The notes under the pieces are model-generated. The model was not told the origin of the DNA and made no database searches. It saw only the letters and a list, made by a program, of their open reading frames with translations. Both the position numbers and the translations under genes were made by a program. From the NCBI GenBank assembly GCA_000310025.1, contig FN649741.1, forward strand, positions 83,262 through 147,261: 64,000 bases of DNA, read 5' to 3'. Shown piece after piece: positions 24,866 through 37,490 of the stretch. The stretch is from Ectocarpus siliculosus. Taxonomy: Eukaryota > Sar > Phaeophyceae > Ectocarpales > Ectocarpaceae. Numbering within the stretch: the first letter of the stretch is position 1; the number at the start of each line of letters is the position of its first letter.

Positions 24866-25111
24866 CGCACGCAAGGCAGAGTCAGCTCTGGCTTGGCGCC
24901 TGGACATGAACAAAACTGGTGGTTTCAGAGTCCTTCCCATTGGCTCTGGCGTAGTCCCGCCAAAGAGGGCACCCTCGTCATCCTCAGTCAGGTACACCCG
25001 TCTCGCGGCGTATCTCTGAGCGGCGGACTCGGTCGCGCCATCAGCTGAAACGTGAGTGGGATCTGATCCCATGATGGCCGAAGATGGCAAATATGTAGCC
25101 AGCCAGTTCAC
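24866..25111 (-). CDS. Possible first exon of an unrecognised minus-strand gene
   Basis: From an ATG at 25111 the frame reads MNWLATYLPSSAIMGSDPTH, passes YLTEDDEGALFGG and reaches FMSRRQARADSALRA, where a good donor (GCG then GTGAGAA) follows. If unspliced, the frame stops at 24818. The composition looks coding, but no domain is recognised. It might be the 5' exon of the gene ending at 21985, on the same strand; this is inference only. Confidence 0.3.
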
Positions 25112-25627
25112 CGAGCTCGCACGTGGTACTTACAGGGTCCGGTTGTGTCAGCTCCGCGCTTCACGCCCGACGAAGTCGTCCTTTGATGCCTTGATGCCAA
25201 AGATGCCAAACAGGCAGCACAGCAGTGCAGGTGTGATTTTTCGTCGGGGTTCGCGCGCGCCGAAGCGCTCCCGAAGAGTAACATGCGGCGAGATCGACGA
25301 ATCAAGAACCTTTTTCAAGAAAAGGGCAGAGAGCAGAGAGAGCAACGGGCATCCGGCTGTTACCCACGTGGGGGAGTTAATCACTGTACGATATGCTACG
25401 CGAGAATCAGTACAACCACACGTAGTTCATATAACACCATTCATCCACGGTGAGTTTACCCTGGATTTTTGGACTGCTATATGTTCGAAGGGCGGAGCAC
25501 GAAAAGAGCGGGCACAATACATGCTCTGAACTCTGCCTTTTTTGCGCTGGCTCCGTTCTTGAAGATGACATTGGAAGAGCAATTATTACCAGATAGCATT
25601 TCTCCTCTGTACCATCCTCTGTCAACA
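25112..25627. other. Intergenic region before LHC gene 2
   Basis: No gene is recognised. A short match to repeat family A (CTGTTACCCACG..GGGGGAG core) lies near 25365-25395. Confidence 0.4.
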
Positions 25628-28120
25628 ATGCTCTACTCTCAAGTAACTGTTACGTTCCTCGGCACAGCTGCCACCCTCATCATGTATGCCTCTGGCTTCG
25701 TCGCGCCGATGGCTGCGTGGTCCGTCGCGCCCGCAACCTCCACCCTTTCCAGCCTCAGGATGACCGCCGGATCGGACTACGTCGCCACCCTCCCCGGTGC
25801 TCCTTTCTCGGATGGAAAGATAATAATAAATCGAGAACGCGCGCATCTAATCCTGCCGTAGTAGCTATAGTCGAACTTTTGATCGCTACACGATATGCTC
25901 TCTCTCGCTGTGTGTGTGCGAGCACCCTTGGTTGTTGAGCAAATGATCTGTACAGGCCAGCATTATACAACAATTCGACCGCACACATGTGCGGTTGTCT
26001 GCGCTTTCACAGGGTAGGTGTCACATGGGTAGGTATGTGCTGGCACCAACATGTGATGAGTGTGTCTTCGCGCTGCGTATGGATCCAAAGCGCATGTTAC
26101 TGCAGCTGCTCCCCCGCCGCTCTCTCTCTCTAGACTTGTTTATCGTGTTGTCCTGACTTCTTTATCTATATCGCTGGTATCACCAGATCTTCGACCCCCT
26201 CGGCTTGGCCGATGGCGCTGAAGTTGGAGACATCAAACTCTGGCGTGAGGCAGAGATCAAGCACGGACGTGTTGCAATGCTTGCGTCCCTTGGCGTCCTT
26301 GTGGCCGAGGTGAGATGCAACCGACGTTGCTCTCTGATGACGAAAAGGCGGCCTTCTCATTTTGTTTGTTGTCAAACACCACCGTTCCGTTTTCTCTCAA
26401 ATTAATCCTTCCCGCTTTTTCCTTTTGTTCTAACCAGAAGAATGACTCAGACGTTTTTCCGGAAGGCGTTTCGTATGCGTTCTGGATGCGCAACAATAGG
26501 AGACATGAGAAAAAGAGGGGCTATTTTTCGTTCATCCCCGATCAGTATCGATTGATTTAGAATAAATAGAAGAATGAGCCTGCCGAGTTGCTCCTTAGAG
26601 TGAGGGGCCTGCATGAAAAGGCGAATGCGCAAAATGCGCAACTATTTGTAGTCCACAGGTGGAGCTGCCACTTTTTTTTCATCTTTGAAAAGCAGCTCGA
26701 TTTTGCTGCAGATCAAGTTGACGTGCACCACGAACTCAATTCGTCGCCCTCGTATTACGCACCTCTTGCCCCACCCCCACCCCTCCCGCCACCCCCGCGT
26801 TTGGTTCATATCCTTCATTTTGCGAATGAAGCGGACCCCCCCGCCCGCATGAGCTGCTCTTTATGTCGTGGTGTGTACATCAGAGCTGATACAGCATCAT
26901 GTACGCACCGCACTTGGATTGAGCCTGCTCTCTCGCACCTGCTAGTGTATCATTTTGCTCCTCCTCGCTGGCTCTGCATTCGTTTAGGAGTACCACCCGT
27001 TCTTCATGGGTCCCGACTACATCGGACCCGCTGTGGACCACTTCCAGGAGATCAGCGCACGGTTTCCCGAGGTATGAGAAAAACAATATGGCAAAACGCG
27101 CCAAATCGTTCCCACCCAGCCAGCCTCTTTCGCCATTCAAAACACATCAGCGAGAAGGGAGACTTGGCAGTGCAACCGCTGTTCCTCAGATCGTCTGTCT
27201 TCTCCACCGCAGTCACGCTGGCGGTGCTTGAGCTCACAGACTTGCATGCACATGGTTATGGTCTGTGAGATGACACTCGAGAAGTCACAAACATGTGCAT
27301 GGTATGCAAGCACGCAGGCACGAGCAAGCGATCAGGGATTTCCGCTCGTGATGACCCCCATATCGAAAGGGCACGTCAGTTCGCCACCCAGCGACGGTTG
27401 TGTAAGAACGGCACTTCGTTGCGAAGAACAAACATTTCATCTTGTTGCGTTGTTTACGCGTCGTTGCTTTATCGTAATACTTGCACCGTGATGATGCCCA
27501 AACGCTGTTGTTCCTAAGTGGTACTGACACCAGGAAGACTGAGCTATGTACAGGAATGTCGTGTAAAATAGATGGTGTAGTATTGCTTTCTTTTCGTGTC
27601 GTAAGAAGACAACATCGTGCTCCAGAGTACCTCCTTTGCTTTGTCAACGCTTTCTTCGCGATCCCATTTGAGCCATGTCTGCCATTCACTGCAGATGAGA
27701 CCCTCGCCGGTGTGGGCAAGCCTCCATGCGTTGGGGGGAGATCTCCCCGCCCTCGCCCCGTAGCCCTCGCCCCGTCGCCCTCGCCCCGTGTCCTACACGC
27801 TTACTCACGCTCGCCCGCGATCGACCCCACCACAGTTCTGGGCGTTCTCCCTCCTCGCGTTGGCGCTCATCGAATATAACACCATCACCAAGGCTTACGC
27901 TGAGCCAAGCTTCGTCACTGGCGAGGGCGGCCTCAGGGATGAGTACAGCCCGGGAGACCTCGGGTTCGACCCCCTCAACCTCAAGCCTACGGACCAGACG
28001 GCCTTGGAGACGATGCAGACCAAGGAGCTTAACAACGGGCGCCTCGCCATGATCGGCATCGCCGGCACGTTGGTGCAGGAACTGGTCAACCCGACCAATA
28101 TTCTCGATTTCCTTCACTGA
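25628..28120 (+). CDS. Fucoxanthin-chlorophyll a/c light-harvesting protein, gene 2 (defective intron 1 donor)
   Basis: Paralogue of the genes at 16911 and 40007, predicted in the same thylakoid antenna role. Exons: 25628-25819, 26187-26309, 26988-27071, 27836-28120; 227 residues if spliced like the paralogues. Helix 1 ([14 protein letters not shown]) and helix 3 ([14 protein letters not shown]) are intact. Two features are odd. First, exon 1 ends at GGAAAG followed by ATAATAATAA, where the paralogues have GGAAAG followed by GTGAGT or GTGAAA, so no GT donor exists there; read-through ends at a stop 14 codons later (25859-25861). Second, the presequence is diverged and has a four-residue VTVT insertion after MLYSQ. 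The other introns have normal GT-AG ends. It may be a recent pseudogene, or use a non-canonical donor, or the base change may be an assembly error. Confidence 0.85.
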
Positions 28121-30064
28121 AGCTGCGTGTAGCATTCGGCGAGCACGGGGCACATAGATAGTCGCCTCAACAGGTTCTTTATCAGAGGGCAGAGATACGT
28201 GGCGGTACTGCGTCGAGTATTTCGCGTCGTAGATGTGCACATCCAGTTGTACCGGAGCGGCTTAGGAAAAGCACAAATGCGTTCCTATAGAGTGTTCTTG
28301 AACTACACACAGTTACCAATCAATCAGTGTATGCATAGATCGACGGCAGTCAGTCGTATTTTCGCCCAAATTGATCGAGATCGGAGCAATCTGGTGCCGG
28401 GAGCACCTGCTGCATGCTGGTGTTTCGTGCTTGAGAAGGCCGGTCACCGACACAGCCAACCGTTCACGCAGAAGGCACCAATCAAGCTGAAACTCGCTGG
28501 GGGCGTCCAAAGTAGTGCAGGACCGTCGATGGTGTGATTCCTCGCGCCTCGGGCGTTCGGCTTAAAAAAAGTGCGTGGTTCGGAGCTTCGTAGTGAACGG
28601 CACCAGACAGACAAAAACAAATTACCGTTCTGTGAGATCTCTAGAGACCGTAACGGTCTCTTAGGGGAGTTGTTCGGGTTTCTGTGCGCGGGAGGATGAA
28701 CAGGGACGCATGGGCCGCACACACACCACACCCAACGTGCTCCAGCAGAACAATGAGCAGCACTACATATAGAAGGGGAATACTAATGTTGTAGAGACTG
28801 AGTCTGGTACTTTGCCGCAGCCTGGTTCGGGCAATCCCGTGGATAAGAGCGCGTCAGCGTTGCAAGCCCAAAGCAGCACAGACAGCAAAGGTAGCGGCAG
28901 GCACATAAACATCACACTCGCGGTGCCTGCAGCTGTCAAAAGGAGATGGACAGGTTGGAATTACTGCCCTGTTGGGTGGTAAACCGCCGGTTACCGCCAA
29001 TGTTTGGTTTTTCCGGCCGAGGCTAAACAAAAACTTCCCTCCGAAAAACGCAAGCCCGCCTACCGTCGAATATTTACCCAGTTTGGAGCTTCCTCCATGT
29101 GTTGGTTAAACCGCCTCCGCCAACCTCGAACCCTCCGAAAAACGCGAAACCGTCTATACTGCCCAAGTCATTTCCGCCGTAGGTCACGTCTGCCCCAGCC
29201 TGTGTCCGCATAAAAACGATTATCGATCAACAAACCCCTTGAAACAGTCAACGCCCGAACTGAGAACGGGTTATTGTCGGCGAAAGCGACGCTAACGACG
29301 AGATAATGGGAAGGACGTTCACCGATGAAACGGAAGAAAGAAAATGGAATTTACGCGCACAACCAGGTCGCCGATGCAGTCCAGGACCGATATGGGCAAC
29401 AATGCCGAAGAGCGATGAACGGAAACCGACGATAGCAAGAAAGCCCAAGAGCAAAAACAATTCTCAAAGAAATGGGGAAAGACGTCAAAGTGGCGGATGG
29501 ATTATTCGCCAGAAAGAAACGGCTAGACGATCGATCACGAGGGCTTGACGGTACACTCATGATACCAACGCGGTGATGCACGCTGCCATGTATGTCGGGA
29601 AACAAGCAGAAACCACAAAGGCGAGGCACTCACAGCACAAAACACTGACGGAAGTCCGCGATCCATCTGGGTAGACAGGCACATGAATTGTTTGTTGTTC
29701 TTTTTGCTTTAGCGATGTTTTCTTTTCGTTTGTGTCAATATTACCCCGATGACAACGGTAACAAAACATGAACACGCGGACCAATGGAGGTCAACAGTAC
29801 CCGACATGAGTACTGACCGTTGGCGCGATACGCGTACTGAAAGCTACAAAGATGCTGACGGTGCAACAAACACTACCACGGCAAGAAGAGAGGACGAGAA
29901 CGATATGCGTATAAAACGGTCCATTGCTGACGGCACTCCACAAGCACGAGAGGCCCACATACAAGTATCATCGGCGCCCGGCACATGTGACCGCAAACCG
30001 AGAATAAACAAGAGCATGCAACACGACAGGTCACCGCCAACACCACGGGCGACACACGGAGGGT

Positions 30065-30240
30065 TGTTTAAGTTGTTGTTGTTGTTGTTGCGGTAGTTGT
30101 CTTCACAGGAAAAAAACGTTCCGGTCTCTGTGCAAATCTTCTAACGACCGACCGTCCAACTGACGGGGACGCTTTCAGTGGTCACAGGCCAGCTACCCCG
30201 AAAAGGGTACACCCTTTTAAAATCAAAATCCATCTAGTAA
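30065..30240 (-). repeat. Interspersed repeat family C, intergenic copy
   Basis: It begins (plus strand) with a GTT run, then GTTCCGGTCTCTG, a GACGGGGACGCTTTCAGTGG block, a TCACAGGCCAGCTACCCC block and an AAAAGGG..ACCC end. It aligns with copies at 9355, 51935 and 57617. On the minus strand the GTT run is a 3' CAA tail. Confidence 0.65.
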
Positions 30241-30371
30241 TGCACCCTGAAGATCGTCAACAACGAACCGGGAGACGAGCGAACCCGAAGAGATATACTC
30301 CGCAAGACATAATTTGTTCCAGGTCTGTGTTGGCTGATCTCTATAAACCAGCACATTTGGATATGACTGCT

Positions 30372-30437
30372 GAAAAGCACGATGACAATTATACTACTAG
30401 TCAGCGCTGACTAGCAGTCTAGTGGTCATTGTGCTTC
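30372..30437. repeat. Short perfect-looking hairpin
   Basis: GAAAAGCACGATGACAATTA leads into ACTACTAGTCAG, then CTGACTAGCAGTCTAGTGGT and CATTGTGCTTC return as the inverted arm. The same arm (CACGATGACCACTAGACTAC) occurs again at 30962-30989, so this may be an end of a small DNA element. Confidence 0.6.
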
Positions 30438-31683
30438 AAAAAAATCGCCCGATATTTGGGAAGAAAAGTCTGAGGAAATAGGTTTCGCAAAATAAGCCGA
30501 TGAACCTCTTGTACCGATAGCTATTTCCGGGCAAGACAGCGCTGATCACAGGGATGGCAACCCTGGGGGGACGTGTTCGTGGCTTGAAAGAAAGCTCGAC
30601 GGACTCGGGCATTCACGGTTGGTAGTCCCCCCCCTTTCATACTGCTTGCAAAGATGATCGCAAAATGGGCGTTATGTCAGGTCTCCCCGGAGGCGAACAA
30701 GTTGCCGGCTCTTCAGCTATGTGCTGAGGCACTTTGAAAGACTTTCCTTCGGAAACAATTGTTCACCATTTCATGTCACCGGCGAAGAAGTGTCTGCACC
30801 GCTGGGTTGCCTTGACGTGGTTTCCATTTCGGGATACCAACTTGTGCGGGGTCGTAAATCTGGTCTTTCTGCCCTGTGCCAGACAGACTGAGTGAGGCTC
30901 CTCACTCCGTCTTGGGAGCGCGATCGGACATGTGGATCGTTTTCGTCTTCACTGTTAGAATCACGATGACCACTAGACTACTAGTCAGCAAAAACATACA
31001 AGTACATAATCCGCCAAATACCATTGCGTGCTCTAATCCACATTCCGGAACCGGACGTACCGGTATCTTCGTAAACACTCCATCCTGAAACAGCTTTTGG
31101 ACAAATCTTAGCTCATTCTAACCTTGGACTCAGAGACCGCCAACGTCGTCGGTGAAACGAGAATGACCGGAATTCGAGAAGTTTTCACACGTGAAAACAC
31201 AAGCGCCTTTCCAGCCAAAACGCCGTCCACCCGTTTTGCCAGAACCTTTCGCGACAACAACCGTCTACTGAGGTTGCACTGTGGTTCCCGTACTCTATCG
31301 CGTCCGCACATCCCTTTGCTCGGTGACAGTTGCAAGCGCCCCTTCCCAAAATATTGCATCGCCAATCGGTGCTAGGAAAGTCTGTCCCTTCACTTAACTA
31401 CTGCCATATCAGTTCGGAGATACGGCAGCGTGCGCAAGTATCAACCATGCGTTCAAACCGGCCATGATGCCCGTCGAAAACCTTGCAAGTCTAGCGTGTG
31501 CCGAAATGTGAGTATTAATGTTCAATGGAACATAGAGTCAGAACCAAACGTTGCTTGCGCAAAGCAAATCCTAGACTACAGCAGGTAGTAGTCTATATTC
31601 ATTCGGTCGAATCTGACAGATGCCGCATCTTGTAGGGGATGCACCTTCCGCCTCCTTGTAGCAGCGTGCGTTTGGAGACATTT

Positions 31684-34600
31684 CTAGCCATGCCAGTGTA
31701 CGGCGTACTCGGGAGGGAGGAATCGCGCCGACTCTGAGTCCGGCCCGCCGACAGCGCTGTCGATAACCAAAGTCTGCAGCGCCGATAGCGCACCTAGCTC
31801 TTGTGGAACCTCACCACTCAAGTCGCTATCGTTGATCCTCAGGAGTTTCAGCTTCTTCAGCTCGCCGAGCTCGGGAGGAATCTGGCCACTTAGCTCATTG
31901 TTGCTGATGTCCATCTCAGACAAATTCTTGAGCCCCCCCACCTGGGGTGGAATGCAGCCTGTTGTTCGGGATTGGACGAGATGTTTGAGGGTTGAGGAGA
32001 CTTTTCTGCAGCAGTAACAAGGTGCTCGGCAAGGAAGACATTCAGATGCCGCTCCAAGATCCCACCCTAGGGCCAAGGGGAGCGAACCTGTGCTTCTGCG
32101 ATGTACGTAGTGTGGGAGCCTCTACTCTACCTACTACCTGCAGTCGAGGGGTGCGCAACGGTGTGGCCACCTACCAGTCAAACTGTTGTTGCACAGACGT
32201 AAGAAGTGCAGCTTGTCGAGGCGCCCCAGCTCGGACGGGATTGAACCACACAGTTGGTTCTCCCTGATATTGAGTTCCGTGGCGCGTTTCAGGTCGCCAA
32301 GCTCCGGGGGGATATGGCCAGTGAGTTGATTTCCATGCAACCACATCTCCTCAATGTTCGCTAGGCGTCCCAGTTCACTCGGGATGGGGCCGGACAACCC
32401 GTTGGAGTGGAGCTTTTTGTGGCGCAAGTAGGGAATTGAGGAAAAGGAGGGGTGGGTCACGTGAAAAACTGCAAACAACCGTCCAGCTGCCGTGCTAAGG
32501 GGCGTGCAATTTGTGATTTACTGCCGTTTCCTGTTCGTTTCGTTTCGCTGTCATCCCCAAGGAGGGGCTGATGGCAGGCTTGACTGAGTGATCACACAAC
32601 TAAGTCCTTCGATTGTCCGTAGAAACAGACAGAGAGAGTGACACACGAGAGCCCAGAATATAGGATCCTGTATATCATCCAAACCATAGACGTATACCCC
32701 CTAAATGTATCCATACCGCGGAGGCCCGAGTCGTACCCTTTCTATGTGACTATCATTGCTCAAATTCCACAGATGACAGCTCATACAAATACAAATAGCG
32801 GACCTTCAACAAATGAGACGCGCCGAATTTCCCAGCTCCGGAGGAATGTTGGAGGTCAGTGCATTGCCCCCTAGTTCCAGGCTGTACAGGTGCGTAAGAC
32901 GTCCGAGCTCAATCGGTATCGTCCCTGAGAGCTGATTGTTGGTGCACTGAAGCCAGGCCTGTTTTGGCATCGAGGAAGGCATAGCGTGGTTCAAGGGTCC
33001 TTGTCAACCCACAACGATGTCAAGGCCAATCGACGCGCGTACGGACATCCGGGATACCCCCGACTGACACCAAATTTCTGTCATTTTCTCTTTTCACTCA
33101 CAATACTTATGGAGCATGTTTGAGCTTTTGGCCCACGCAATTTACCGCATTTCTAAAATTTCTGTGTACAATAGTTGTTGACCGCAACTCGCATCAACTT
33201 ACGCTTATCCGTACACAATTTGCGTGAGACTCTTAGACGTACGCTACCCCTGGGGAAGAAGCCATCTTCCTGTGCTGAACCGTACGGTAGCTCACCAACT
33301 TGTTCAGATCCCCAAGCTCGGGTGGTATCACGCCACTAAGTTAGTTGTCTCTGAGGGGATTTGAGGCAAACACAAAGCGCAAAGAGGGATATGGCGATGG
33401 GCATTGTCAGTGTGACCACCATGTTCACAGACGCGGCGTCTAATTATTGAAAGTGGACCGCCGAGGAAGCCAAGGGGGGGAGAATCGTAAAAACCACACC
33501 CATCGCCGATTCCCGCCGAGAGAAAAACGGCCTTCAAAATGACTCGTGGTCATTTACCGATCACTCTTGCCTGATTATCCTTGCCTCGTTTATCCTTCGA
33601 ACGAGGACAGAAATGCGTACCTGAGGTGTAATTCGCCGAGGCAAGGCAGACGTCCAAGCTCCTTGGGGATGGGCCCGGGTAAACAGTTGAACCCAATGTC
33701 GAACATCCTGAGCTTCTTTCAACCCTCAATTTCCTTTGGTATGGGTCCGCTTATTTCGTTGAACTCGAGAAATAGCCTCGCCAAGTTCCTAAGGTTCCCC
33801 ACCTCCGGCAAGAGCGGTCCACAAATCTCATTTTTTACCAAAGCCAGGGTCTCCAATGCCGTCAGGTCGAAGAAAGCTCGTGGGAGCTCTCCTACCATCC
33901 CATTCTCGCGCAACTCCACCATCACCACCCGACCTCGATCATTCACTTAAATGCCGTGCCACTCCCTGAGCGGAGCAGACGTGTCCCACGACGAGTTGTT
34001 CTGCCACGATTCTCCCCCCGTCGCATCATACAACACCATGAGGGCAACGCGGTCCGTGTTGGCGTCCATTTTCCTACCGCCCACTGGTGAGGTCGGGGTG
34101 GAGATCACCGGCTCCGGGTCGGGGACCGCCCCAGGAGCGGTTGGAGAGGAGATCGCCGGAGGAGCGGTTGGGAAGGGGACCACCGAGCTTGGAACGGAGA
34201 CCGCCGGGGGCTCGTCCACACTCGTTTTCACCGGAAACTCTCGAACTGGCATAGCGACGGCCATCGGGATTTCAGCAGGAGCAGTAGTCTTGCTTGCCAG
34301 AGGATATTCTGCTGGTGGTGGAGCAGACGCAGGATCAAGTGACGGTCCGGACTTCAGCAGGGCTTGAACTACATCATCCTTGTTTTCGCAGTAACTCACA
34401 TCCACCTTCAATTCGTCGTCTAGATGACACAGTTCTGCCACGGTCTTGTTGATGCTGATGGCCACGCCCGCTACCTCCGGGTACCTTCGGGATAGGTAGG
34501 GCTCACTCGCGCAGAGGGATGCAAAGGCTGGAAGGAGCCGCTTGTCCAGGCAAGGGAGGGACAGCTCGCTCTCGGGCGGGAGCGCACACACGCAGGGTAC

Positions 34601-34744
34601 AACGTTGAGCAGGAACGACAAGACCTTCTTTCCGTCAGGCGTGGTAGAGCGTGCTTCGTCTGCCCAGAGGGGAGAAAAGGTCTCCACAATATCCGCAAGC
34701 GTCTTGTTTACCACGAAACGCTTTGAAGCCCTCGGGGACTCTGT
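31684..34744 (-). pseudogene. Leucine-rich-repeat protein gene with in-frame stops
   Basis: Exons as traced: 34744-33621, 33350-33296, 32958-about 32790, 32412-32175, 31958-31684. The first exon has an unknown domain (FVVNKTLADIVETFSPLWAD onward), a Pro-rich linker and then DRVALMVLYDATGGESWQNN and SAPLREWHG, the cap that precedes LRRs in many stramenopile LRR proteins. About ten 24-residue repeats follow (for example LSGQIPPELGELKKLKLLRI). Three stops break the frame exactly where the repeat consensus expects sense codons: TAA at 33949-33947 (after REWHGI), TGA at 33721-33719 (where a Leu is expected before KKLRMFD) and TAA at 33343-33341 (DN-stop-LSG, where Gln is usual). Splice phases otherwise fit perfectly, including LCNNSLTG joined to CIPPQVGG, so the decay is recent. 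The 5' end is not resolved. I cannot tell whether it belongs to the LRR-GTPase (ROCO) family; no GTPase domain is present here. Confidence 0.85.
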
Positions 34745-35489
34745 CTGCCGGGTGAAGGGGGGATAGAACATGGACGGACATGGGCAGAGAAGACATGTCA
34801 AGCGTCAAGTGTGAGGTTGCAAAATCACGGACGCAAGGTGCAGTAGATACGAACAGGGAACGCAAAATGTTTTATTTCAAGCGGTACGTGTGCGTTTGCA
34901 TCGGCATTGAAACCGTCAAGGTAGTTAGTGGCAAGGATTGCCCCGGTTTTGCTGTGCACGAGAGCTACGACACAACGATTGGGCAACCTGTCAGGGGCTT
35001 TGTGCACCTTTGCCAGACACTACTTGTGTAGAAGCTGCCGTATCGTCGGCACTCTCATCGAAAGGGTTACGCCAAAATGAAGCGGAACGTAAGAAAGTAC
35101 TGACGAAGATCGGATCTGAGGTTCGTGTGGAGACAACCACAACGACAAGATTGGTTCCTCCAGGCGTCTCCTGCCCCGCCCGTTTCTATGGGATCCACCC
35201 CTCCAAACAGATCCTGGGCGGACGTTTTAACGCGTGGGAGCAGAAAACGTGGACCGGCTCGGGTGTCAACTAAATAGGCATGCAGCTCGAGCATGTTCGT
35301 CGGCTAATGGAGTCACCTTGCTGTTGTAGACGTAGCCGGCTGAGATAGCCACGGTTGCTGCGTTTAGTTAGACGTCAAGGGCTTTGCCCCGAAGCAAGGC
35401 CTTCCCTGCCTTGCTGGCAGCTTTATTTAGATGATCGATGTCCCCCCCGCTAGCTACAAAGCCTTTCAGGGACATTCCCGCAGCCCTCA

Positions 35490-35846
35490 GCGAGACGTGC
35501 TATCAACGGGGGTGGGGAACGGGAACATAACAGGAAGAGCGACGTAGGTATTTTTTCCAACTGGGAGGCATGCTATTCGCGTTGGTCGACTAAGCAATCC
35601 GTTTGCCGCGTCATAGATCTGCTTTCGGCCACTTGCGGGTTTCATGACGGAGAAGCCAAGACATGAGCACACAAGTAGGGTAGCTTCCAGGCTGTCCGTA
35701 ACACTCCCCAAGTAGCCGATGCTCACGGAACGATACTCGTTTACGCTCTTGCGCACGTTTGCTAGGTCATACATAACCTCACGAGAACATTCCATCTGCG
35801 CGAGCATATTGACGACCACAGACAAGAGTGTGGTATTGACCCACGA
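35490..35846 (-). CDS. Possible exon of unknown protein upstream of the LRR pseudogene
   Basis: After an ACAG acceptor (35850-35847) an open frame reads SWVNTTLLSVVVNMLAQMEC and continues to a stop near 35487 (ending PVDSTSR). It contains MYDLANVRKSVNEYRSVSIG and looks coding, but no family is recognised and no clear donor was found. It could be a 5' exon of the LRR gene on the same strand. Confidence 0.3.
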
Positions 35847-36074
35847 CTGTGGAGTATGTGGGATCAAGTACATGGAACACTTTATCTCCCAAATCTCGGG
35901 AGAGGAGTGTAGCGTAGACTAGACTATAGACTTATTATCAAGGGTTTGTGCAGGCTTGTCGTATTCACGCACTACAGGTATCAAGTTATTGAATACGCCG
36001 CATCCTAAACACGTCACAATCGAAACCAAACCTACTCAGTCATCAAATTTTCTTCACGAGGCGATCAACGTCCT

Positions 36075-36311
36075 CTAGCACACCTTGTCGTCATCTTTGC
36101 GGTCCAGAGATCGATAACATTTTTCTCGTGCGTTGATGACGACGTCGCCGCCCCACTCCCACCAAGCGGTGCCATCCGTGCACGGAGCAGAATCATCTCC
36201 CGGTCCGCCGCTGTCTCCTGTGAGATGTGTCCATCCTGCCGTGACCAACCCCGAGGTGAGCTTCCGCACGCCCCAACATGCCTGAGGGCCGGCGACTAGC
36301 TCAATGGCCAT
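36075..36311 (-). CDS. Possible exon or small ORF, unknown
   Basis: A frame from ATG 36311 reads MAIELVAGPQACWGVRKLTS, then TGDSGGPGDDSAPCTDGTAW, ending at 36075. It is rich in Trp, Gly and Cys like an extracellular fragment. GDSGGP resembles the trypsin active-site box, but no other protease motif is present, so no enzymatic call is made. Confidence 0.25.
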   Translation of the reverse strand: MAIELVAGPQACWGVRKLTSGLVTAGWTHLTGDSGGPGDDSAPCTDGTAWWEWGGDVVINAREKCYRSLDRKDDDKVC

Positions 36312-36799
36312 ACGCCCTATGCTACAATCGAGTGATTAGAAAACCTACACAGAGACGGGGGCGCTTGTTATGGAAGTGCATATATTTTGTACGCATCTCC
36401 TCTATGTTCGTAGTCAATTTTCAGTGTAGCACTACTCATCAGGATATTGTGTGACAGTTGGCATGCAACGAAAATGCGGATCAATTAATCACTGGTTCGT
36501 CATGTTTCGACGTCTTTCGTGTTTGATTTTTCAGTTTCTCTCTCTGCGATCTCCCCAGCTTGTCCCTGGGTATCTATGCTATGTATCGGGCGTAATCTCC
36601 TGGAACACTGCATCTGTCTGATGCGTGCCCTGTTTGTTTTTGTTTGCCGAAAGTTCTTGGTATGGATTCATGTAACTAACCGCTGTATTATATCCTGTAT
36701 GAAAGAGGGGGGGGGGTGGAATGTGTGCTGCTGGTTGGTCGCAGGCTCTCTGTCAGCCTGCCTCTGCCTACTGCTCTATTTTTTTATTTCATCAATATG

Positions 36800-37140
36800 A
36801 CCCAACGAATGCATCTCTATCGAGGAAAATAGTCTAAGATAGGTTTCAGCAGTGAATTCAAAGCGTTAGCGAAAGTTCTGTTTTCCCACGATTTCCCGGG
36901 CAGCACACAGTGATAACTCCCCCGCGGGTAACAGGGTCAACAAGACAGTTTGTTTTTTTGGTAGACGTCTTGTGTATTAAGGAATAATAAAAACACACAC
37001 AGAAAGACTACCCATTCGAGACTACCCATTCGAGGTATACCCACAGTCGAACGGGATGTGGTGGAGTCTTTTTAGCGAGTGGAGGGAAAACGGCTGGGTA
37101 CTGGACTTATTTCGAGTCTTTTTTAGTCTTTACACTGATG
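36800..37140 (-). repeat. Interspersed repeat family A, internally deleted copy
   Basis: The reverse complement aligns with 985-1475: the CTCCACTCGCTAAAAAGACT block, a duplicated 14-bp TCGAATGGGTAGTC unit, TCTTTCTGTGTG, then directly AAACTGTCTTGTTGACCCTG and the GATAGAGATGCATTCGTTGG end. About 190 bp present in the first copy are missing between the two halves. Confidence 0.6.
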
Positions 37141-37490
37141 ATTTATACCAGTGATGCCAGCTTGTGCTAAGTACAAAAACATCTGTCTGTATAGATAGGT
37201 AACTTACATTTTACAATACATCCCCTGTAGTTCTCTACTGGGTCAACGACAAAATATCGGGGAGAATCCCTCCGTTGTGTCGTGTATTGTAAAATGTAAC
37301 CTTCACAGGGGACACGGCGCAGTGTCTATTGACAGCTTGCTGGTTTGTTAAACATATTTGGAATGATATCGTAAAAATCATGGAAGATGGAACGAAGTCT
37401 ACAGCAGCAGACATCATCACTCGTTTTTCAAGTTGCATACGGGAAGTTTCCGAGAACTTTCTTTTCTCGTCAAAGGGCTAAGCACCGCTC

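Larger units (their letters stand above)
28121..31683. other. Gene-poor intergenic region
   Basis: About 3.5 kb with no recognisable gene on either strand. It contains a copy of repeat family C (about 30065-30240) and a palindromic element (30372-30437) whose arm recurs at 30962-30989. Codon-level patterns and family motifs are absent from the frames present. Confidence 0.5.

Noticed and set aside
36075-36311. A GDSGGP box suggesting a trypsin-like protease
   Set aside because: Only the hexapeptide is present. The His and Asp regions of a serine protease are not seen nearby on this strand, and the surrounding composition does not fit.
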